From Halictus rubicundus (lineage: Eukaryota > Arthropoda > Insecta > Hymenoptera > Halictidae): 64,000 bases of DNA. Location of the stretch: NCBI RefSeq assembly GCF_050948215.1, contig NC_135152.1, positions 3,444,310 to 3,508,309 on the forward strand, written 5' to 3'. Positions within the stretch are counted from its first letter, which is position 1. Every line of letters starts with the position of its first letter. The notes under the pieces are model-generated. The model was not told the DNA's origin and searched no databases. It saw only the letters and a list, made by a program, of their open reading frames with translations. This document shows positions 37,301 through 49,300 of this stretch, in pieces. The translations under genes were made by a program, and so were the position numbers.

Positions 37301-40300
37301 AATAAATCAATTCCATAAAAAGTTCAATTCAGGAACAGAGTAGACGTTGCGAGTTCTGCTCGATTTCGTGGGCTCATTGATATGAGAAAGTACAGCCTTC
37401 CACTCGTAGTCCAGCACATCAGGCTTGTTTAGCCACTTCCATAATCGCCCGTACATTTCCATGGATGAAACAGTCGCTTTTGTTTTAGTTACACGAACAA
37501 TTTAAAAAAAAAAAAAAATTTCATCGTCTCTTCAGAATAATTTCTAAAGGAGCCCTTGATAGGAGGCATCTCTCGATAAGTAATGAAATAAATTCTGAAA
37601 TAAATAATTAAATAAATGCATTTTAATTTTCCGTTGGTATTTATAATGTCACGCACATGGCTGTCTTAAAAGACACTGATCAATACTTGACCGTGAATGC
37701 AATCAATAGTTGACCATGTGGTCATCCTCTAAAACACAGCATGCTACAAAATTTATAATTATATTTTGTACTCTTAACAATCGTAGATGTAAAATGGATA
37801 CATTATAAGTCGTAAACAAATTTAAATGAGTCACGTTAGTAATTGATCACGCCTGTCAACTTCTACGAATTGTTCAAAAACAATATTCAATATTTGACCA
37901 CCTAATAAACTATTGTTTTTCAGGTTAGAATAACAAAAACAATGCATTTATCACTTATAAAACTCTGTGAGAATATAAACAGCAAATAATTCGGTCGCGA
38001 AAAGTTCACAACGTATAGATTTGTTTACCTGAACCGTACAGCTTTTCTTAACAGAAACGTTAAGGAAATAGAGATATATCAGCATATTACTAACCTTAAT
38101 GTATTCAAACGTCCGTTATTACTATGCATACTTCACTTCGCATGCAATTCTTTTTAAATTTAAACAACAGATAGCATGGCATCCGACATTCACTTTCATC
38201 AAAAGTGCACAGCTCATAAAAACCTTATTTTTTATGTTTTTCTATAAAATGGTCAACTACTGGTACCTGGTCAACTACTGGTGCCTTTACCTTAATGCCT
38301 GCATTGTATGGTTATTACTAGCATTTGACGTCAATACCAAAACATACAGTAGTCATCATCTCCATCTAGAACAGGGATGGGCACTTTTTGTCTGAATTGA
38401 GACAAGACCCCACCATAGCGCCCACTGTCCCCTTCCAGTAAACACCAGCGAAAAAGAGGTTGGTGGGAGAAGCAGGCGTTTGAGGGGCCCCTACCGTGCC
38501 CATCACTGATCTAGAATGTCTCCATTGTTTTTATTATAAAACTTTGTATTATTCTGGTGAAGGAAAGATAATTTTTCTCAGGACTATATTTTGATTAGTG
38601 CAACGTTGTGGCGAATTATAAACGGAAAATTAAGTTCGGAAAAGTAACTCTTCAAGACGATGTTTCCTCCATACTTCCCGTAGTCTACAGCGGTGTGTCG
38701 CTAAATTAACAGTAGTTGATTTATTGGCGGTTTGATTAGTGTAAAAATACCGGCATTTTGCGGTGAACGAGCGGTGGTTTTGCATCCGAGAGGATCCACG
38801 CGGAAAGTGGACGCACCACGTGGCCGCAGATGAAAGTTGCCGATCCTCGCGGCTACGCCTTTCTCGTTTCACCGTTCACGGGGATATAATAAATCTCTTT
38901 TTCAAGGTCTTCGCTCGTCCCACCCATGTCTGCCCGTAATCAGATCAGGAGATTTGTTAATTCGTTAAGCCGAGACGCCCCCTCGGGCTGACCCATATTT
39001 CTTTCCGCAGCGATGCTGCACTGATTTCGCTGATGCAGTTCTTGCTCCCGATATATCATCGGGCATTGTCCGAATTTATTATTACCTTCAGCGATTAGTT
39101 CGGAAGAGAAACAATAGAATTGCTTACCATTAGAACTGCCATCTTTGGTCTTAACTCCTAATCAACAATTCTTGGAATTGTACAAACGCTGTTGTGCGAA
39201 CAAACGCATACTGTGTTAAGAGTCTTGGGAAACCAGAATGAATTAAAATTTGCAATTTTCACGAGCTTATCGTTTTCATGTCTTCCTTGAGACTGTGATG
39301 CAACGATCCCGTTCGCAACTATGAATATTGTTGTAGATCGTTCTTGTGGCAAAACGATGATTCAGATAGCCAACAGGAAAACTGGACGCAGCGTTCAGAA
39401 AAAATCGCGTACCTCCGAACCCGATGGTATCTACGGTGCGTTCCACCAGCGTGTTCGGTTCCGATACTATCAAGATTTCCTCAAGAGAGACGTTGCTTAA
39501 AAAATTTCTCTTCGCGCCTACTTCGCACTCGATGAATATCCGAGTACTTGCGAGCGAGTGGCTGTTCAGAGAAACGAGTACTAATATCCTTGATATCACA
39601 ATTTATTAAAATCAAAGGAAACAACGTGAAAGTATCTCCAAAAATTGTCGCAACATTTTCCTATTTCCAACCGGAGAGTATTCTGTGCGAACCGTTTGTG
39701 AAGCAAACAAGCAAATTCGGTGATCGAGTCTACCGTTACGTAGGACGTGTAATTTTTGCTTAACAAGTTATACAATTGAATCGCGTGTCGTTCACTGCCA
39801 GCCGATGGCAAATCATGGGAACAGATGGAGGAAAGCCGGAAATATTTGTCGGCGATGAGGCCTATGAGCCGGAACGGCCACGGTCAGAGAAGTCGGTAAG
39901 ATGGCGGACGTCGCCTCTCACTGACCAGAAGAATTTCTAACCGGAAGACCGCAGGCTTTATCAAGAGGAAGAGACGGCCGAACCGACAAGTGGACAATGT
40001 TCTCTGCGGTTCTCTCGCAATTTACGTCGACATGGGCCGCGTGCCTCGCTTCGAATGTTCCTCGCGTTTTCGCGAAACGTTTCCGGAAGTCTTCCGATCG
40101 GTGACATTTCGAACGGAAACTATGCAGAATGGTCGCGAAGAATTGCTGCCAAGTTTTTCACAACGGGATTTCCGCCGGTTTCTTCGAAAGAGGAAACTCA
40201 CCTATGCGGAAGAGACGATGTTGTCTCCGTGTTGCTAAATTGATTTGTTGACAATTGTGAAAATTGGGATGCTGGGAGAAATGGATAATTCACGGGCTCG

Positions 40301-43300
40301 CCCTTATGACATAATTTCGGATCAAATTGAAATACAATTTATTCGAAGAAGGGAAAAGCCACTGGTGATCCACTCAGGCTAAAATGCAATAATCTTTTAA
40401 TCGGAGCTACTTATTTCACTGAACGTAACGAGTAAGCACAACAATAATTGTGTTCAGCAGAAAGCGGAGCGATCACGAGTGTAAAAACAAGCAATTTTCC
40501 GAAACTCGAGTCAGCCATCAAATATTTAGGACGTGTTGAATACGGTGAGGTGATAACTGTCGCAATAATCAACGAGCTATCGGAAATAATAATATCTTTG
40601 TATGAAGCCGATAAGAGGAAGTAGTTGTGTAGCTACGATCAGTGTTCGATCGTCCAGCAAGCCTGATCTCAAGAACCATGAAAGAGAGAATAGAAAGTAA
40701 CGAGTCGAAAAAGGAATAACGGTGTAATAACAAGCTCGGCTGGCGAAGGTGTCACAATTAACCACCGAGAATAAATAATACTTTCACTGACGAGTCGCCG
40801 TGCGCATTTCCAGTATTCGAATACGTACTCTGATCGATACGCGTTGTGCCTATACTCCAACGCTCGCCGAACGAAAAGAGAACTCACTCTCGAAAGCGTA
40901 ATACTTAAACCGCACCCTTCTCCGACAATTATCGCAGCCGGCATCCAACTGAAAATTTAGTTTCCACGTCTTTTATTGCCGCACGCCACCTCCGCGACTT
41001 TCTCTCTGTTTACTATTGTTTCGTTTTCTGTAGACGACGCTCCTATTCGCTCGATTAGATTTCTAAAACAATACTTGACCTTCATCCGGACACTTTGCAA
41101 TCTTGTTTTAATCTTGCCTGGTATATTGTCAATTATGCCTTATTTCAATTTTGTCTCGGCGAAAGGATTTGCTTTTCCGCCATCTGAATTTTTCACAGAA
41201 AAACTTGGCCAAAGAACAATCAATTAGGTTGCTGCGTATGAAATGTCCGATCATTAACAGGATGCCATTTTCAAGCCGCCATTGCACCATTGATGTTAAG
41301 GGTCCGGGGTAGTCACGTGACTTTTTAATTAATAATTTCCATTCACAGCCTTCAGACACAGACTTAAGATCCGTCTTGATCTTGATCCGATCTTAAGTTT
41401 GAACTGACAGACCATTTTCAAAATTAACTGAATGTCCTGTAAATGACTTAAAGCAATAAAGAACTATGAGTTTTATTTGAAACAATAACTTCAATGAAAT
41501 AATTCATGAACATTTATTAATTATTTTGAAAAAGTAATCCATTTTTATCGTTTCGAGTTTTTACGATTCTTAAAATGTTCCTGAAAAACTGGAGGGATGT
41601 ATGGTAGTAAACACATAATATCTTTATGTTTTTCTTCCGTTACTGGTCTAGTGGTGGTGTATAATGGAAATAATTTAATATTTCCGTGTATTTTTGGTCT
41701 TCCTCTTTTAGGTGAAAAATCCAAAACGTGGAATTTAGAATCATCTAAAGAAGTTTTATAGAACATTTTATAAGGTTCATTTTTCAAGAATCTCATCCAT
41801 TGAATTTGCAGCCAAGAGACAGATTCGCCCGCGGTATTTTTTACTCTTCTTGTTATTGACTCTTCTGGTGATTTCGTTGAAATAAAATCCGGCCGCGACA
41901 TTCGTTTTATCGAAAATGTATTTCTTCTTCTAAACTTTTCTATCAATTCATAATAATGCTCAGGGATGTATAAGTAATTTGCTTTTTTTATTTTCATTTC
42001 TATGAACCCAAAATCACGGTCATTCGGTAGAAAGGAATGACCCGATACCAAAAATTTGTGGTCTACCGTTTCAATATTATTATTTGATGACTGAGCAATT
42101 TTCATCCATGTCAATGCTACTTTAATGTTACGATATTGGCCTGAACAAGCATCACTGTAAGCTATTACGTGTTTTTGAGTGGTTATATCCTCCATATGCG
42201 CTAAAATGCGTGATGCTACTTCCTGTGCACCTCTTGAAGCTGTAGTTTCATCCCATACATACATCTTGACATTGTCATCATGGAAATTATGGAAACCCAA
42301 GTTGTATACGTACAAATTAATTTCGCTTATAATAGGCTAACGAAACAGACAGTTTCGGATACGGAAGTGCTTTTTGCAAATCAAATGAGAATCCATAATT
42401 TTCAAGTTATGTTTATATAATTTCTTTAAATTTTTGACTTAGACCACTTTCATAATTAACACTAAATGAATTCCATATAATGTTGAAATTACAACCACTA
42501 TCTAATGGTTCATTTTTTACGATATCGTAAAAATTACATTGAATAAATTTAGTTTAAAATAATGTGGTCTGAAATAACTGATAAACTTATTTTTTTTTAA
42601 TTTTGACTTAGACCACTTTCATAATTAGTTCTCTACTATATCCAGAAAACTCATCCAATGGCATAAAAATGCTTGCACGGTATGCACATCGTCAATTTTG
42701 GCCTACTTCGAACGCTTATATTACCAAATATCTGCATAATCTCGGCAGCTCCTGACCAGCGTGCACTAGATTGAACCTTTCTCTTTCGAATGAGCCCTTT
42801 ATCAGCGACAAAATATTCTTATTTAAGGACGAGAACTTGAAGCACGTAAAACCATTTTTTGACGGTAATGTAGTCACTCTACCTTATCTCGAATCTACGA
42901 AGATCAGGAAATTTATAAAAAATATTTTTGTTTACATTATAACGTTAATAAACGACACCTGAAATTTCAAATCAATCTACGCATTACATTTTTCAAGAAA
43001 TAATTCTGAAAAAACAGGCCATTTACACAAAGGTCCCCCCTTAAAGTGAACATTATTCCCGGTCCTTTTTGCAGCTCGAAACAGTCGGAATTCCGCAATC
43101 TCCGTGTCCACACACTGGAAATGAATTTAGCAAGACGAATCGCTGTGCATACTCCCCGAGAGAATCCGTGACGAGAATGGAAAAAGGAAACGAACGCAGA
43201 GCTCAGCTCGCGGAGAAAGTATCCGGTAACTTCGACTCTAGAAATCCTCGACCTCAACCTACGCGTGGACGCGATTCGTCGATTCCTTCTGCAATCCAAT

Positions 43301-46300
43301 CTCCATGCTCGAGATATTGTCACTATCGCACTTAGGGTGCCTCCTCCGCTGCCTTTCGCTCGCGCGAAAGTGTGCTAGATCAAGCTGGCACCGGGAAACG
43401 TCATGATCTTTCATCCTGTCTTTGTGCCAGACGAAATTTGATGCGTCAGAGGCCCTGTGACGTGGGATCCACCGAATTCCATTACTATGACGCAGATTTT
43501 TTTACGGTCCTAGAGATTCAGAGCAGCGAAAGTCACCGGATTTCGTTAGAGTTGGCAATTGCGAGAAGGAGCCATTCAATCTCAATGTTTTTCGATGCAG
43601 AGGTGATCATCCTGAGCGATGTGAAAGTTCTACTTTGTGTCGATTATTAGCCGTCGTTTGCCGAAAAGTTGCCGTGACCGATGGGACAGAGTGTTTCGAA
43701 AGTCTTCTATATTTTTGGGAGTGATGATTTTCAAATATCCGTTTTCATTTTGTTCACTGAACTCGGTTAAGGAACTAATTGCGCTCTCTTTTCTCAAGAT
43801 CAGATTGCACAATAGCATAGAATGCCTGGCCAGCAAGGTTTGATCTGTTCTGCTCGGGATCACGCAACCATCGCGAAACAATCGGCCAGGATCATTGCGA
43901 ACTGTTGTCACGCTACAAAAACTTCGTCTAATACGCGATCAAACGGGGCACAATTATACGCAGCGGGACACGTGAGCGGAATCGCGTCCATTGCCTCGTA
44001 AGAGTTTCTTTTACGTAAAATTGATACACTACCGCACGTTACACGACCCAGACATCCTGGTTCTCGCGTGGTGAACGCCGACTAAACATAAGTACGTGAC
44101 AGTCATGATTCTACGTTCAACGTCCAGCGATTCGTTCACCTCTTTCTTTCGGGCAATTTACGGCACACAAGTTTGTACATTCTTTGTAAACTGACGATTC
44201 GTTCTTTTTTTTTTTTTTTTGACTATTCAGGCGCATTTGTGCGAATGTCAAGGGCTGTAAATTAGGCAATTAGCGCTGACAGCTCGGAACAGTCATTGTG
44301 ACTCGCTTAGATTAACAATTTCGCATGAAATCACCTTCGAGCGCTTAATAATATTAAAGTATACAACGGCTTCAAAAAGTGAACATTAAATATGCAATTT
44401 TCTAAAAGTTATTGATCTTCGAACAGTTGTAATTTCGTTAAAAAACATCGTAGAGCAATAAACTTTTAGTCATTTTAAAGCTCGAAGCCTCTACTTTTAC
44501 ACGACGTTACTCATTTTTTGCTAATATTTGTTTACACAATACAGCGGCTGGAAAACTGAAGACACGATTCTTATAGAAAATTCTGCAGAATGGCTTCTCT
44601 TCAAACGTGCCTAAAAACGTTAAAAAATTTTTTTCACGACTGAATCTAACATGGATTTAAAGATTGATGCTTCCTCTTTACAGCGAGATCTCAAAACTCG
44701 ATGTACGATTTTTCGTTACTGTGTTTTGGAACGAAAATGGGGAACAAGTTCGTTTGGGTAAAGCACGCATTTTGGTGACATACCTTCCTTTCATAGCTCG
44801 ATAAGACGACCATAAAAAATTGTACATTAAAATGTATATTGGGATGTGAAAATAGAGGGTTTAAGCTTTAAAACGACACTTAGTTTATTGCTGTACGATT
44901 TTTTTAAACGAGACTATAACAATTTAAAAATCCCTAATTTTACGAAAATTCTTGGAAGCCACTGTCTCTCTTGGAATAAAAAAAATGATCCAGACTAGAA
45001 TTGCATTGCTGAGTGCATCGATAGTAATACTAACGTAATCTTCAAGGTTATTTGAAGGTCCCCAACATTTTGAAAAAACTGTGATTCACTCCACAGGTTC
45101 ACGATGCAGCATTGATTGTGGTTCTAATTTAACCGATTGTCGTCGGTTCAAAGAGAGGAACAGCCTTCAAGAAAAACGGAAACGACACTAGTTCCGTGTT
45201 GCAAGCATAAATCCTCGAAAGACATACGACCCGGAAGATTCCGCGATAAGAATAATTCAGCCGGAAGGTCTCGCGTCAAGAATGATTCAGGATAATCGAT
45301 CATGCCGCAGAGAATCGCGCGAAATCACGTACAATTCAGAGGTGGCACGACCGTGACGACGTCCCGCGATTTTCCCTGGTCTGCGGACAGTGCAACCCGT
45401 CGGATCGATCGGAAAGCGTAACTGACGTAACTGCAATCTCATTGTGAGGCGAATAAAGAGTGGCATTGATCTCGAAAGAAGTCTCGCGACGCGGCACAGA
45501 TTACGTCGATCCTCTCTCGGAATCGTCGTCGTCCCATCGTCCGTGTCTTCCCACGTTCCGTTCCCGTTCCCCGCCTAATCGGAATCCGGTTACGCGTTTT
45601 CCGCGATACTTCCTACCCGTTTTTCTTCCATTTCTCTGACCGCAAACCTTTCCAACCGGCTGGCCACGATGACACTCGAATTCACAGAAAGAAACCGGCG
45701 GATGACAAGCGAGCCGCAATTATGCCGCTCAGGAACGATGGAAAAGGGAAACAGTTGGTTGTGCTTCGGCGGAACGGCAACCATTCAAAAATTACTTTGC
45801 ACCTCGCGCGAGCCTCCGCGTTTGCTGTGGCACAAAACCTAGGCCACTCTACAGCTTTCTATTCGATCGACAAATCGAGTCTACCGAGGCCAACCACTTT
45901 TTTAAGAAACGTGCCCGAAGATTCGAAATTGAGACACCGTATCTGGACACTGAATACAGTGAATTCTCGATACATGTCAGCAACACGGGTCTTGCCAGCG
46001 TCGCGTATCGTCCGTTTATCATCCAGGTCCTGGCGACATATACAGGGTGGCCCACATAACTCTGAACAGCTCAATATCTCGAAAACTATGCCATCGATTT
46101 TAAAGTTCTTAGTCTTAAATTGCATGGAACTGAAGGGCCTTTCTGACTACATAAACGTGAAGTGGCCTCCCTTCCTCTTTAACGGGGGAGGGGAGGTGAC
46201 TTTGTAATTTTAAATGGAACCCCCTATAAAATGTTACATATTTAGATTCTACAAGAAAAAACAAGTAAATTTTGTCTGAAACATTTTTTTGTCAGATACT

Positions 46301-49300
46301 TCCATGATGAGATATAACAGTTTGAAGTTTCGAGTTGTAGGTACTTGAAGTGCTCGGAAATAGCGTTATGGAATTATACGCTCTTGAGTCCTTTGCTTAT
46401 TCATGAAGAAACATAAACACTAATATTTACAATTCTTGAGTTTGACTCACTTATCTATGAACACGTTTTCAGTTTAGAGCTGTTATTCAAGCAGTAACAT
46501 TGTGATTATGGCTACTTTTGACACAGAAGTGAATATGTTATTAACGTTAGGTGAATGCCAAAAAAATTATCGGCGTGCAGCAGTGATGTTTTTTGAACGT
46601 TATGGGATCAAAAAATGTCATGCAGCATTTCATAATTTAGAAAAGCGGCTTAGTAAAGCTGTCACTAATGAAAATAATAGTGCCAGTATTCTTGCTGCAA
46701 TTACATTAAATCCTCATATTAGTCAACGTACACTTGCACAAACATCACATATTAGTCGTTCATCAATTCAACGAATTTTGAAACGGCAAAAGTATCATCC
46801 ATATCACATGGTTTTATCACAAGAGCTTTCGATAGCAGATTACGATCACCGCGTAAGATTTTGTGAGTGGCTGCAGGGTGTTGTGGAAAATGACTTTTTG
46901 TGCAAAATATTTTTTTCCGATGAGGCCACTTTTATGAATTCAGGGCATGTAAATAGACATAATCTGCATTATTGGGCCGTGGAAAACCCAAATTGGATAC
47001 GATGTGTTCCCTTTCAACATCGATGGTCTTTAAATGTTTGGTGTGGCCTAATAGGAGATTTTGTGATTGGACCTTATTTTTTTCAAGAAACTGCAACATC
47101 TGCAAGTTATTGTGATTTCTTAAAAAATCATTTGCCTGCGCTTTTGAAAGATGTGCCATTGCACGTTAGAAGAGAAATGTGGTTCCAACAAGACGGCGCT
47201 CCTCCACATTTTGCAATCATCACCAGGCAATTTTTGAACGAAAAATTTGGGAACAAATGGATAGGTCGTGGGGGACTTCGTCAATGGCCTCCTCGATCCC
47301 CCGATCCAACACCATTAGATTTTTTCTTATGGGGATATGTAAAGGACAAAGTTATGTTTGAACCACCGACGACAAAAGAGGATATGAAACAAAGAATACG
47401 TGACGCTTGCGCTTCAGTGACTCCCGAAATGTTAAAAAATGTTAGAACAACTTTGATGTTTCGAGTAAATAAATGTTTACAAGCCCGTGGTGGACATTTT
47501 GAACATTTAATTTAAAGTACATTTTATTTCGTCACGAATAAGCAAAGAACTCAAGCGCGTATAATTCCATAACGCTATTTCCGAGCGCTTCAAGTACCTA
47601 CAACTCGAAACTTCAAACTGTTATATCTCATCATGGAAGTATCTGACAAAAAAATGTTTCAGACAAAATTTACTTGTTTTTTCCGGTAGAATCTGAATAT
47701 GTAACATTTTATAGGGGGTTCCATTTAAAATTACAAAGTCACCTCCCCTCCCCCGTTAAAGAGGAAGGGAGGCCACTTCACGTTTATGTAGTCAGAAAGG
47801 CCCTTCAGTTCCATGCAATTTAAGACTAAGAACTTTAAAATCGATGGCATAGTTTTCGAGATATTGAGCTGTTCAGAGTTATGTGGGCCACCCTGTATAA
47901 AGGAATCACTGTAGTCAAAGGCAAGCCTAATTCACTCAAGAAATTGTCCACTCATTCATCGAAAAGGCAAACAACTCGTCCAACCGTCGACGTCCGCGAC
48001 TCCGGCAACACAGCAACAAAAGCGCGCGCGTTAGAACAATTTTTCATTCATTGTAGCGAAACTGTCCGCTCACGGGTTCGTTGAAAGCGTCAGGAAAGTG
48101 GCCCGAGGATGATGATCAGCGATGATTCACGAGGGACGTCGCAACGGAGCGTTCTCGGTCACGAAACCGAAGGTGTGGTTTATTTTCTATGCCGGTCGAA
48201 AGCGACGATTTTGGGACGCATGATCGAAATTACGGGGAAAGGTGAGCGGAATCGTGAAATTCTGTGGGGAAAAAAGGTCAGACCTGTGACGGTATAGTCT
48301 GCGAACCTGATTTTCCCGCACGAGACACGTTTCCTGCCGGTTTGACTTTTATTATACAGTCTCGTCCCGGGGGACAAAGGCGAGAAACGACAAATTGGAT
48401 CTACGGAAGATCGCTTCGGATCGCGATCTTCGCGGCGTAAAGTCGCGGGAAGCGTCGTTAACGATGACTTATTACTTGTTTTTGTGTACCATGCGCAACA
48501 ACCTTCGAAAGTAGGCTGAAGCTGAAAAAGAAAGCGTTCGCGAACGGATCATTTTCATTGTTTTGATATGCAGAATGGATTCCGCGAAGATCGGCCGAAT
48601 TCATTCCCGCCGAGCCAATTAACGGAGGAAATCTGCTCCACATTATTTTCCGAAATAGTGTATTTTTGTTGGACCTGAACGTGGAAGAGACGTCTTAGAT
48701 TGTACAGGAACTATTTATGATGGTTTCTTGTTGTCTTTTTTTTTTTGCAAATGGAAGTGTTGTTGTGAGATTAACATTTCTCTCTTCGGGATGACGAAAG
48801 TAACTGGTTACAGTTTCACGGTCACGGACACGACAAAAACCGACACACATGCACGCCCCGCGTATCTGCGCGTTACATGAACTGTGCATGGAGCAAGCAA
48901 GTCGGACCGCTTCGATTATTTCATCGACGCTTGTTAATAAACCCCTGGACTTTCCTGTGGGTCTCAGCAGCACGAGACAGTTCCCAGAAATTGATCATGC
49001 TGATCTGTTACTAGGTTGCTCGATCCTGATGTTGGTTTACAATTCCACTGACCAATAACTTTTTCTTTTAGACGTTTCGATATACAACAGGCAATTCTTA
49101 CGAATCTTGGCTCGAGACAGCTTCCAGAAATTAATTATGCTGATCTGTTGCCCGGCTCCACAATCCTGATGTTGGTTTGTAATTCCACTGACCAACAAAT
49201 TTTAACTTTTCGACGTTTGGATATACAGTACCCAAAATAATTGTTATAATAGAGTAGCAAATGGAATGAAAGCTTGAATAAACTGTGGCGAGCTCTTCTG

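Larger units (their letters stand above)
46043..47895 (+). mobile_element. full-length Tc1/mariner-superfamily transposon with 360-bp TIRs
   Basis: The two arms, 46043-46402 and 47536-47895, are inverted copies of each other with few differences and start CAGGGTGGCCCACATAACTC. The element is flanked by TA at 46041 and 47896. A single open transposase gene fills the middle. Long, well-matched arms and an undamaged frame mean the insertion is young and may be autonomous. Confidence 0.95.
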
